A program made the position numbers and the translations under genes. This document shows, in pieces, positions 11,842 through 22,400 of a DNA stretch of 64,000 nt. The notes beneath the pieces were generated by a model. It was not told the DNA's origin. It saw only the letters and a program-made list of their open reading frames with translations, and ran no database searches. Within the stretch, counting starts at the first letter, position 1, and the number at the start of each line of letters is the position of its first letter. Origin of the DNA: Tritrichomonas musculus (taxonomy: Eukaryota; Parabasalia; Tritrichomonadida; Tritrichomonadidae); NCBI GenBank assembly GCA_039105265.1, contig JAPFFF010000005.1, forward strand, positions 3,643,501 through 3,707,500, in the 5' to 3' direction.

Positions 11842-14800
11842 ATAGTAATGAATGTATTTCATTTTTAGTGTTATCTTCAGCTAAGATACCATTTGATGTA
11901 AAGAATGTTGTATTTATCAATATAAAATTAGCTGTTGCATTGACAATAAAATTGCTACTATTTAATGGATATTCAAGATTGTTTAACCATATCTTATATG
12001 GTTCGCATTGATATTCATACTTAGGAGTATTATTAACATTGAATGATATATTGATTTTGATTTCTTTATCACTGGCAACATTATTTTTGTTTTCACGATA
12101 TGTCAAATAGAGCATAGCTTCATATACATCAAGTTGTTGGTCAAATTGATAACGAATGCTAGTACTATTTGGTTTGCTGAATGTATAGTTAATTCGTGTT
12201 AATTTATTCTCTAACGCAGCTAATCTTGTCTCTAAGTTTTCTATCCTTGTCTTCAATTCTTCATTTTCACTTTTCAAAGCATAATTGGTCAAATCAACAG
12301 GTTCAGGAATCTCACTTTTCAATGCTATTTTATCTTGCTTCAATATTTTTTCCGCTAATATTAATTTGGTATCAAAATAGTCTTCCCCGTTATCGATATA
12401 AAAGCACAGACCATTACTATCACTTTTATAATAAGTTAAGTAATAGGTTGTTCCATCAATTTCAACATCGACATTAACATCTCCATCATCAGTAATAACA
12501 CCATTATAATCAAACAAATAATCAAACTCTTTTACAAAGCCATCGTTATTTGATATTGTTCCAACAAGGCGAGTTCCCCTAGTCAATTTTATTTTGACTT
12601 CCCACGTTCCTGAGCTATCTTGTACATTTTCAAAAGGCACATCGACAGCATCTTTATATATCAAATCATTTTTTTCTCGATATTTTGATAAATCTACGGC
12701 GGCAGGAATCCCACTCTTTACTTTCTCCAACGCCTCATTTACTTCATCAACGGTAGGGAAATTATTAAATTCAGCTTCTATTTCATTTACTTTTTCGGCA
12801 AGTAATTTAAATGCAGGCTTCAAAGAATCTCTAAATATATTACCAATATCCATAGCCCCACTTAAAGTTAAGGCTCCGCTGTCAGGGTTATCATTTTCAT
12901 CTTCAAATTTTAAATCATCTAATGGTTTATATTCTTCTTCACACCACATAATTATTGGAGTAATATCTTTTGTGATAGACCTAGCGATGGTCCCAGACAT
13001 GAAATTAATAGATGACCGCAACAAATCACTCATCCCTTTCGTTGATTTGTTAGAGAAAATTCTCTTCAAAAATACACCTCCCTTTATTGTTGGAAAACTA
13101 ATTCCTTCGGGAAAAAGCTGCATGCCTATAGAGCCCATAGAACCTGCTGTTCCTGCTACTCCAAAAGCTAAAGCTGTCCATGACACAATTCTTAACTTAT
13201 CAACATCTTCTTCTAGATGCTGGGTTATTGTTTCTGCTCTTGAGACTCTTCCCTTGAGGCTTTCCATTGTCGTGTTCATTTCCTGGACGTCATAACTTAT
13301 CACATCAACATTATTGCTTACCATATTTAAATCACTTCTCATTGTAGTAATATTGTCGGCAGTAATAATTTTGGACGAGGTAATGTTATAGTCTGTATAT
13401 AATGTTGTTGCAGCATTAGGATTGGGATATATCTCATAAAATTGTTGTTTGATAATATATTCGAAGGGGTTTGTTCTAGGGTCCCAATTGACCTCATCTA
13501 TCGGGTCAACATATTCTTTGAATAAATATATTCTAATATTTCGTGAGTCATTAGGGGTTGATGAAGCATAACAATATTCTACTTTTTCACACGAATCTAA
13601 TATACCAGTGATGAAATACCATTTCTTATCACTCTTTGGGTCAAATATTTTTCCAGTAGGTCTCATAGAAAATCTGTTTGCCTTGATGGTACCGTCCAAA
13701 GTGATATCAAGATAAAACTCTTCCACTTTGGAAATATCTAATTCGCTCCCTGTACCGTTTGCTTTATAGCATCTTATAGCTTCAATATCATATCCATCAA
13801 CATTTATTCCTCCATTACTTGTTTGATAGCCCAATCCATATTTTGAAAAACCTTCTATCTCACCAGTCTTTAGTTTTAATTTACAGTCCAATTTACATTT
13901 CCCTCCATGTATCATATAATGTAGGAGATTATCAATAGAATAGTCATCAGGCTTTTTAATCAACATTTTATTTCTTTCACTTCTCTTGATTCTAATATAT
14001 GTTCCATCCTCTCCATGTTCATTCTCTTTATTTAATGCATTTTTTATATTTCCGTTTATGTTTCCTTGTATATTATCTCCTACCCACTTAGTTCCATCCC
14101 AGCTTAAAACCCATTTATTACCAAAACAATATTCACTAAACTTAAATTCCAAGCCGTTAGGTATATTGTAATTATCGTCTATATTCCATTGCAGTAGCCA
14201 ATACATTTTATCATCTATTTGGACTTCACTAGTTAGTGTGGGTTTATAGAGATACAATACATCACTTTTATGAAGCTTCAAAGCATTATCAGCCTTGATA
14301 ATTGAACATTTTATTGCTTTTTCTGTTTGGAGGCTATCTGTAAGATATTCATTCATTATACTCAACTCACCATTTAACCAAAGGGAATAGGGATTAAAAT
14401 CGAGGCTAGAATCGAAAGCTATGTTGATGTATTCAAATATAGTGCTGTTATTTATAGAACAGCCATTACTGCTTTTGGTTATGAGAGGGCAATAAACCTT
14501 TCCATCCTTGGCATAAATATAAAATTCCTTCACTAAATTTCCATTCGTATCGTATATAATATTTTTTCTCAAAACAACTTTGAAAAGATTAGTTTGGGCT
14601 GTTATTTCCTTCACTTTATTCATGAAATCCTCAGGTATATTAACAAATTTAAGAATATGATATTGGGTTGTTGATGACTCAAATGACTCGTATTGTATAT
14701 TATTATTTTTGATATTAAATTCTGGTATGCCATCTACTTCATTGAATAAATGGCCTGTCTGAACATATCCATCTAAATCACTTAGGGTTAATAACTGGCT

Positions 14801-14869
14801 TGCTTTACGAGTGCTGTCTCCTACCTTGAATTGTATATCTCCGATGAATTTTGTTGTTGTTGCTGCCAT
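11840..14869 (-). CDS. Fibre-like coiled-coil protein of the outer Polinton (1009 aa)
   Basis: It is closely similar to the 873-residue inner-element protein over its first roughly 700 residues, including GDIQFKVGD near the N-terminus and a central NPFEYIIKQQFYE block. A hydrophobic Gly/Ala-rich segment lies after the central coiled coil. The last 300 residues are unlike the inner protein and hold DLTNYALKSE followed by a heptad coil and a beta-rich C-terminus. DLTNYALKSE resembles the DLSNYYTK repeats of phage tail fibres. I chose the ATG at 14869 because the inner homologue starts at the equivalent point; upstream in-frame residues would overlap the next gene. A surface fibre role is inferred. 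Confidence 0.8.
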   Translation of the reverse strand: MAATTTKFIGDIQFKVGDSTRKASQLLTLSDLDGYVQTGHLFNEVDGIPEFNIKNNNIQYESFESSTTQYHILKFVNIPEDFMNKVKEITAQTNLFKVVLRKNIIYDTNGNLVKEFYIYAKDGKVYCPLITKSSNGCSINNSTIFEYINIAFDSSLDFNPYSLWLNGELSIMNEYLTDSLQTEKAIKCSIIKADNALKLHKSDVLYLYKPTLTSEVQIDDKMYWLLQWNIDDNYNIPNGLEFKFSEYCFGNKWVLSWDGTKWVGDNIQGNINGNIKNALNKENEHGEDGTYIRIKRSERNKMLIKKPDDYSIDNLLHYMIHGGKCKLDCKLKLKTGEIEGFSKYGLGYQTSNGGINVDGYDIEAIRCYKANGTGSELDISKVEEFYLDITLDGTIKANRFSMRPTGKIFDPKSDKKWYFITGILDSCEKVEYCYASSTPNDSRNIRIYLFKEYVDPIDEVNWDPRTNPFEYIIKQQFYEIYPNPNAATTLYTDYNITSSKIITADNITTMRSDLNMVSNNVDVISYDVQEMNTTMESLKGRVSRAETITQHLEEDVDKLRIVSWTALAFGVAGTAGSMGSIGMQLFPEGISFPTIKGGVFLKRIFSNKSTKGMSDLLRSSINFMSGTIARSITKDITPIIMWCEEEYKPLDDLKFEDENDNPDSGALTLSGAMDIGNIFRDSLKPAFKLLAEKVNEIEAEFNNFPTVDEVNEALEKVKSGIPAAVDLSKYREKNDLIYKDAVDVPFENVQDSSGTWEVKIKLTRGTRLVGTISNNDGFVKEFDYLFDYNGVITDDGDVNVDVEIDGTTYYLTYYKSDSNGLCFYIDNGEDYFDTKLILAEKILKQDKIALKSEIPEPVDLTNYALKSENEELKTRIENLETRLAALENKLTRINYTFSKPNSTSIRYQFDQQLDVYEAMLYLTYRENKNNVASDKEIKINISFNVNNTPKYEYQCEPYKIWLNNLEYPLNSSNFIVNATANFILINTTFFTSNGILAEDNTKNEIHSLL

Positions 14870-14897
14870 TTCAAACCCAAAAAAATATTTCCCTATT

Positions 14898-16576
14898 CTA
14901 CTCAATATTTGCACACTTCTTCTCCAATGCAGCAATCCTTTTCTCCAATGAATCGATATATAAATCCTTTTGCTCCAGCATTTCTTTGACTTCCAATTTT
15001 GTAATATAAGCAGTCATATCTATATCATCTAGGGGATGCTTTGTGCTTTGAACAGATTTTATTTCGTTAGCTAATATTTTGAAAACAGGCTTCAAAGAAT
15101 CTCTGAAAATATTACATAAATTAAATGTTGCCTGAAGAGTCATTACCCCCTTGTCTGGATCGTCAAAATCATTTTCGAAAGTAATCTCTTCTAATTCATC
15201 TAACCCTTCATCACACCATTCTAATACTTTATTTGTGTCTGAAATTGTCCTAGACCAAGGGTCAAATTTTCTTAGCCGAGAAGCGCCGCTAAAATATGAC
15301 TCTTCCAATAAAAATGATGTCCTAGCATGAGTTATTGTTGTCGCTGCTACTGCTACTTCTGATGACGCTTCTGCTCCTCCAAATGTAATGCCCATCGATG
15401 ATAAAGCTAAGCCTCCACCAACTATTCCACCTGCTATAGTGAAGGCTAAAGAAATCCCTTCAACAATCTTTATTGACTTCATATCTGAAATTAAATGTTC
15501 AGTCTTATCTTCGACTGTTATTAATCTCCTATCCATTTGGCCAACTTTATTCTCCAATTTATTGAAGTCATATGATAAAACATCAAAGTTATTACTTACC
15601 AAATTTAAATCACTTCTCATCGTAGTAATATTGTCGGCAGTAATAATTTTGGATGAGCATATATTATAATCTGTATACAAAGTGGTAGCTGCATTAGGAT
15701 TGGGGTATATCTCATAAAATTGTTGCCTGATAATATATTCAAAGGGATTCATTTTACCATCCCAATTCATTTCTTCGAAGGGGTCTGCCATGCTCTTTCG
15801 TAAATATATTTCAATATTCCTTTCCTCAGGATTGATAAAACTATCTGTCCAATCACAGGCTATTCTATCTATTGTGTCTAAATCTCCTATCAAATCAACA
15901 TTTCCATTCAGCTGTCCATAGACATGAAGTATTTGTGGTAATATTTTGAATGTTAGTCGGGTAGGAGTAGATGATTTTGGCAAATAAATATCTAAATATA
16001 CTCTGGAGATTTTAGGAATTAATTCATTAAATTTAATTATATTAGCCTCATAATTAAATAATCTACACTCAACACCTACCAAATCATAGCCTTCATATGT
16101 CTCTTTATTATGTCCTCCCATCTCAAACACCCAACAACTAATATGATTTTCATCCCCATTTATAATTTCATCATTGTTTAACAATAATTTGGTTTCTAAT
16201 TTTCCTTCTTTACTAGCGAGTGCATATAAGCTATACAATATACCCTTCTCTCCTCTCGGTATTATTTCGTTGTGTATATCATCATTTTTCATCATTGCAT
16301 AGCATAAATGTGTTCTATTATCATTATGATAATACCCTGTGTTTCTTTTATTTAATTTGTTAATGACACTCCCTCCTAATCTTCCGCTCAAATTATTGCC
16401 TGTCCATTTATCTTCCTTCCATTCTAATTCCCATGAATTACCGAAGCAATACTCCTTGAATTTGAATTTGAATCCTTCGATGAGATGGTAATCATCTGGA
16501 ATTTCATATATCATTTTATAATATTCTTTATCTCCTATTGTAGCGTCAGTAATTTTTGTTGGTTTATATAAATAAA
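14898..16576 (-). pseudogene. Downstream part of a fibre-like gene split by the inner Polinton
   Basis: This part encodes the shared shaft block (NPFEYIIRQQFYEIYPNPN), a hydrophobic Gly-rich segment and a C-terminal coil with MTAYITKLEVKEML, which resembles phage tail-fibre repeats. The tail is almost the same as that of the 1755-residue inner protein. Its upstream neighbour is the left inverted repeat of the inner element, which entered here with an ATAAA duplication at 16572-16576. The other part of the gene lies at 42164-44656. Confidence 0.85.
16572..16576. repeat. Target-site duplication of the inner Polinton, left copy
   Basis: ATAAA directly before the left inverted repeat is repeated at 42164-42168 directly after the right one. 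This places the insertion inside a gene of the outer element. Confidence 0.85.
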
Positions 16577-16822
16577 AGTAGTATATACGAGTCGGTTTCC
16601 ACTGGGGCTGGCACCCCACGCGTCAACACGAACTCGTCATAAAAGAAAAAGAAAAAAAAGAAAAAAGAAAAAAAGAAAAAAAGAAAAAAAGAAAAAAAGA
16701 AAAAAAGAAAAAAATATTCTTGTTCTCACTACTGCTCCCCATCAATGAAACGGCACAGGTACCCCACCCCACAACCGCCCATCTATGAAACGGCACAGGT
16801 ACCAGCCCCGAGAATCTCGTAC
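16577..16822. repeat. Left terminal inverted repeat of the inner Polinton
   Basis: It pairs with 41912-42163. It contains a purine tract of AAAAAG units (about 16640-16712), two direct copies of ATGAAACGGCACAGGTACC, and a CGAGAATCTCG palindrome near the inner edge. The length difference between the two repeats lies in the purine tract. Confidence 0.92.
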
Positions 16823-19444
16823 TTATTTCTTCATATATATAGCATCGAAACAAATCATAGAACATTCATCACAATCTAACTCAATATTATATATATCATA
16901 AGCTCCAGAAGGTGGGTTAGCGTCTTTAAAGTATATTTCATCCAAATATGATTTTATTTGTTGAGGGTCAGACCATTCAGTTGATATAAATCTAATAAAA
17001 TGTAGCTTTTGAGTCTTGTCCTTGAATATCAATAAGTACTCCCCATCTGGAACAGGTTCATTATCACCAGTTGGATCATTATCTATATTATCAATAATTA
17101 TGTGTTTCTCACTTGTAAAATAAGAGAATAGAAAATACCTATTATATTCATCAGTGACATCAGTAAATCCTGTATAATATGCTTTCCATTCCCTATCTGG
17201 GTCATTTTTCTCTTCTAATGCAGTTAACCTAGCTTCCATTGCTGCTATAGTATCTTTTAATGCGATATTTTCACCCTCTAATGTCTCTATCCTACGTATA
17301 AGTACATCTAGACCTTCATTAGCTTCATCCACAGTAGGGTAATTATCAAACTCAGCCTCTAGCTCATTGACCTTCTCAGCTAACAACTTGAAACAAGGCT
17401 TGAGTGAGTCCCTAAACATATTGCTGATATCCATAGCACCACTTAATGTCAAGGTTCCTGTATCAGGGTTATCATTCTCATCAGTAAAAGGTAGTTCATC
17501 TAGTTGCTTATACTCTTCCTCACACCAGGTAATTATAGGTGTTATATCTTTGGTTATGCTTCTTGCTGTAGTACCTGACATGAAGTTAATGCTATTTCTA
17601 ACCAAATCACTCATACCTTTGGTTGACTTATGCGAGAATAACCTTTTAAGGAATCCTCCACCTTTTATTGTAGGAAAGCTTATACCATCTGGAAATAGCT
17701 GCATACCAATAGAACCTATTGACCCAGCTGTACCTGCAACTCCAAAAGCTAATGCAGTCCATGAGACTATACGCAAATTATCTACATCATCCTCCAGATG
17801 TTGAGTAACTTGTTCAGTCCTTGATACTCTACCTTTTAAGCTTTCCATAACAGTGTTCATTTCGTTAACATCATAGCTAATAACATCTACATTGTTGGTA
17901 ACTAAGTTTAAATCACTCCTCATAGTAGTAATATTATCAGCAGTAATTATCTTAGAGGAGGTAATATTATAATCAGTATATAAGGTTGTTGCCCCATTAG
18001 GATTTGGGGATACTTCATAAAATTGCTGCTTAATGATATACTCGAATGGGTTAGTAGTTGAATCCCAATGAACCTCATCTATTGGGTCAACATATTCATC
18101 AGCTAAATATATCTTAATATCCCTTGAGTCATTAGTAGTCGAAGCTGCATATGTATATTCAAGCTTTTCACATGAATCAAGTACACCATGTAAGAACAAC
18201 CATACCTTGTCTCCTCCATTACCTTCTTTTCCAGTAGGTCGAACTGAGAACCTATTTGCATTTTTAGAACCTTCAAGGGTAATATCAAGGTAGAGTTCAT
18301 CAATAGCACTAGTTTCTAATTTATTAGTAGCATTATTCATCTTATAGCACCTTATTGCTTCAATATCATATCCATCTTTTGTACCTCCTTGACTTGTTTG
18401 ATATCCTAGACCATATTTCGAAAAAGGTTCTATCTCCCCTGTCTTTAATTTTACAAAACAGTCTATTTTGCACTTACCTCCATGAATCATGTAATGTAGT
18501 AGGTTATCAGGAGAGTAGTCATTAGGCTTATTAATCAGTTTCATGTTCCTCTCACTCCTCTTGACTTGTATGTAGGTACCATCTTCACCATACTCATTCT
18601 CCTTATTTAATCCATTAACTAATCTACCATTGATATGACCTTGTATGTTATCACCTACCCATTTTGTACCATCCCATGATAAAAACCACTTATTACCAAA
18701 ACAATACTCATTAAACCTAAACTCTAAGTCATTAGGTATAGTATATCCTGTATCTATGTTCCATTGAAGTAACCAATATTTCTTGTTATCTATCACAACC
18801 TGACTAGTTGATGTAGGCTTATATAAGTATAGTACATCACTTTTACGTAAACTTAATGCATTATCAGCTTTTATTATAGAACACTTTATTGCCTTCTCTG
18901 TCTGTAAAGAATCAGTTATATATTCATTCATTATGCTCAACTCCCCATTCAGCCACAAGGTATATGGGTTGAAGTCTAGTTTACTATCAAAAGCTATATT
19001 CATATATCCCATAATGGTACTATTATTTATACTGCATCCATTACTACTTTTAGTTATCAAAGGAGAATATACTTGACCATCCTTAACATATATGTAGAAC
19101 TCCTTGACTAAATTACCACTTGTATCATATACTATATTCTTCCTCAATACTATCTTAAATATATTAGTCTGGGTTTTTATTTCGTTGAGCTTATTCATGA
19201 AGTCTTCAGGCAAATTAACAAACTTAAGGATATTGTAAGTTGTTGTTGAAGACTCAAATGATACATACTGTATATTTTTATTTTTAATATCAACTTCTGG
19301 TAAACCTTCGACCTCATTAAATAAATGACCTGTCTGTACATAGTTATCTAAGTCACCCAAGGTTAATAACTGGCTACCTTTTCGAGTAGCATCCCCTATC
19401 TTAAACTGTATATCTCCTTTAAATCTTGTAGTAGTATCACTCAT
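16823..19444 (-). CDS. Fibre-like coiled-coil protein of the inner Polinton (873 aa)
   Basis: The shaft half is roughly 80% like the 1009-residue outer protein by eye. It has an N-terminal beta-rich domain, a central block around NPFEYIIKQQFYEVSPNPN, a heptad region, a hydrophobic stretch (SWTALAFGVAGTAG), and a C-terminal coil. The last 130 residues differ wholly from the outer copy. The ATG at 19444 is preferred: it leaves a 19-bp gap to the upstream gene and starts at the same point as the homologue. The stop codon abuts the inverted repeat. Attachment or spike function is inferred from architecture, not from homology to a characterised protein. Confidence 0.8.
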   Translation of the reverse strand: MSDTTTRFKGDIQFKIGDATRKGSQLLTLGDLDNYVQTGHLFNEVEGLPEVDIKNKNIQYVSFESSTTTYNILKFVNLPEDFMNKLNEIKTQTNIFKIVLRKNIVYDTSGNLVKEFYIYVKDGQVYSPLITKSSNGCSINNSTIMGYMNIAFDSKLDFNPYTLWLNGELSIMNEYITDSLQTEKAIKCSIIKADNALSLRKSDVLYLYKPTSTSQVVIDNKKYWLLQWNIDTGYTIPNDLEFRFNEYCFGNKWFLSWDGTKWVGDNIQGHINGRLVNGLNKENEYGEDGTYIQVKRSERNMKLINKPNDYSPDNLLHYMIHGGKCKIDCFVKLKTGEIEPFSKYGLGYQTSQGGTKDGYDIEAIRCYKMNNATNKLETSAIDELYLDITLEGSKNANRFSVRPTGKEGNGGDKVWLFLHGVLDSCEKLEYTYAASTTNDSRDIKIYLADEYVDPIDEVHWDSTTNPFEYIIKQQFYEVSPNPNGATTLYTDYNITSSKIITADNITTMRSDLNLVTNNVDVISYDVNEMNTVMESLKGRVSRTEQVTQHLEDDVDNLRIVSWTALAFGVAGTAGSIGSIGMQLFPDGISFPTIKGGGFLKRLFSHKSTKGMSDLVRNSINFMSGTTARSITKDITPIITWCEEEYKQLDELPFTDENDNPDTGTLTLSGAMDISNMFRDSLKPCFKLLAEKVNELEAEFDNYPTVDEANEGLDVLIRRIETLEGENIALKDTIAAMEARLTALEEKNDPDREWKAYYTGFTDVTDEYNRYFLFSYFTSEKHIIIDNIDNDPTGDNEPVPDGEYLLIFKDKTQKLHFIRFISTEWSDPQQIKSYLDEIYFKDANPPSGAYDIYNIELDCDECSMICFDAIYMKK

Positions 19445-19463
19445 TTTAGTTAAATAAAACTTC

Positions 19464-22400
19464 TCATTCGATGTTAGCACATTTAGCTTCAAGTGCTGCA
19501 AGTCTTGCCTCAAGAGTATCAATATATGCATCCTTCTGGTCTATCATTTCCTTCACTTCTACTTTAGTAATATAAGCAGTCATATCTATATCTTCTAATG
19601 GATGTTTTGTACTTGACTTATTTTCAAGCTCTTTGATTTTCTCGCACATGAATGCTATTGTACCCTTTAAAGTATCGCGATATGTCTTTGCAATATTAAT
19701 ACATGTATCAAATGAAACCATCATCTTATCAGCATCCTTCATTGTTATTTCAAGTTCAGGTTCATCATCTGTTTCTTCATGATATGCCCATGCAAGAATC
19801 TTTTCTAATACATCTTCCTCTGCTAATGTCTCTGGGTTATCATTACGACGGAACCAACTTGGAATATTAAATAATCCTATTCTATTTGCTACATATGCTT
19901 CTGCTGCTACTCCTGCTATAGCTGCTGCATCACCAGGATGATGTCTAACAAACTGCCATTGACCATGTAAGAACCTTCTAGCAACATAACCTACTGCTCC
20001 CATAATAACCTGGGTAGTTGCACTTATAACACCATCTTGTTGGTACATTTCTATCACTCCATTCACAATATTAATTACATGTAGTCTTCTTCTATCTATT
20101 GTAGCAACTACATTTCCATTATATAGTACTTGTGTTATTTCTTCACCAGTTGTTTCATCTAATGTGTCATTAAAAGCTAAAAGATTACCATGAGAATAAA
20201 TATTATCCATTAGTTCTCCTCTTTGTTCATCACTCATTTGTTCTATCATTCTTGCTGTTATTGCTGGTGTTGTTCCTGGTACTGTCCAAGTATCTGTTGT
20301 GGCAACAAGGTCATAATGCTGATATCTAACTCCATTTGCATTGACTTCTATCTGTGAATTTATTCCAACAAATCGTACTTGACCTCCACTAATATTTGCT
20401 GTAGTTGGTGCTGAATAATCAATAGTAGCAACAATTGGGTCAATAGTCTCTCCTCTATGATCAATAATATTTATCCATGCTTCCATTGTTTGGTCATTCA
20501 AGTAAGGTTCTAATCCAATATCTCCATTTTGTACAAATGGTAAATTTAATCTGTCTTGCATAGATAATTGTTCAATATCTCTCGCTGTGTATGTTGTTCC
20601 TTCCCATTCTATTGACCAATTATTATCAGTAGCTCTATGTATTCTATCTGTCATCTCAATATCAGCTGGTCTTATTAGAGTCCTTCGTTGAAATACATTA
20701 TTATGGATAATGAGTTGGTCATTATAAAACAAATCATACACATTAAACCACTCTCTTCCATGATATTGGATACGTAAGATATCAGGATGACTAGCAACTA
20801 ATGCATTTCGTTCTGCTCTTGTCATATCTGCAATATCTTCTAAGGTATACTGGATTCCAGATATATTGATAACAGGAACTTGATTCCTAAGTGCAATCGT
20901 AGTTGAAGCTGTATTTGTCATTGTAGTCTGTGGTACAGTTATATCTGTTCGAATCTCATCTGTTTCATCTGTAACAACCTGTGGCTGAACTTCTCTATGA
21001 GTTCTCTCTAATGATTGCTCAGTGGTTGTGATAGTATTTGTTGCATTATCAGTATCATTATCAGTTATTGTAATCGAGGATGAATTAATATTTAATGTTT
21101 CAGTTCCATTTGTATCTGGTCTATTCCTAAAGAAGTGTAAGACATTCGAACCAAGAGTAGCAATAGCATTTCCTAACTGAGTCAGTGCATGTGTTGTCGA
21201 AAGGACAACCTGTGTAGCTGAGAATGTTGAAATAGCTCCAGCAACAGGATTTTGAACAGTTGTTGTTATTGGTAAAAATCTTTCCATAGTCATCTTATCA
21301 GCCTTCAAATCAACATTCACCAAAAACTTACCTTGAAAGCCACTACCTCCATCACCTGGATAACCGCCACCACCACCACCACCTCCTCCACCATTTCCTC
21401 CTGGACCTGCTGGGAAAGGTCTTGTTTGATATGTATTAATAGTTACAGAGTTATTGGACATATTTAATGTTGAAAGGGCACTTGCAATACAAACTGTTGT
21501 TGCTAAAATATTTAATATACTATTCGCAACTGCTACACCTTGTTTAATACTATCAGTATATTCATTATACATGGCTTGAATTCTCATTTGTTCAACTAGA
21601 TTATCAACTGTCTGTTTCAATAAAGCATAATCATAGGCTAATATATCTGTGATTCCACCAACAACATTTAAGTCTCGACGCATAGTCATGATATTATCAG
21701 CCCATATAATCTTTGATGAATAAATATTATAATCTGTCGATATGGTAGTGCATTTTCTTGGGTCTGGCTCTACTTCATAAAATTGTTGTTGAATAATTAT
21801 ATCGAATGGATTAACTTTCACATCAAAATCAAATAATTCTTTCTCTATATATATTCGAATGTTCTTATGATTAAATCCTTCAATGATTTTAATGGAATGC
21901 CTTTTTTCTCGATGATAATTAAATGATTCGAGACAAGGATTTGACCCATAGGTATGCATAACACCTGAATTAATACAATGAGTAGGATGACAATCCCATT
22001 TTAATTCAGTTATATTTCCATTAATATTTAGGTCAGCATAAACATATAATCCATCATCTGCATTTAATCCACTTGGTGCATCAACATACATTCTAGCTTG
22101 TTCATATTTATATCCATCTTGAGTTAAAGTACCTGAACCACTTGAATCAAAAGTTGCAGTTATTCCTTCACTTAGTATGGTTCCATCTTTCTTAACAACC
22201 CTCCAATTGGTAAGATAATCTTTCAAGATATGAGCATAATTATCATCATCAGTTAAATCTTCCTTTATTGTTCCTTTTATCCATCTCCCAATTCTTTCGT
22301 TATGTTTGATTGTTAAAGCAGGCGCACCGTTATTTGTGTTCATGTATGATATCTTTTCTGTACACATGTTTTGACAATTATTTCCTGTCCAATTTTTACC

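Noticed and set aside
11769-11866. Short plus-strand frame starting like the penton protein
   Set aside because: It is the repeat-copied start of the penton gene within the left inverted repeat, not a separate gene.
12594-13295. Long plus-strand frame of 233 codons
   Set aside because: It is antisense to the 1009-residue fibre-like gene, which has clear homologues. The Ser/Pro-rich translation is typical of a shadow frame.
16623-16865. Open frame across the left inner inverted repeat
   Set aside because: It reads a purine tract and repeat sequence (poly Phe/Ser). The same holds for the frame at 41986-42198 in the right repeat.
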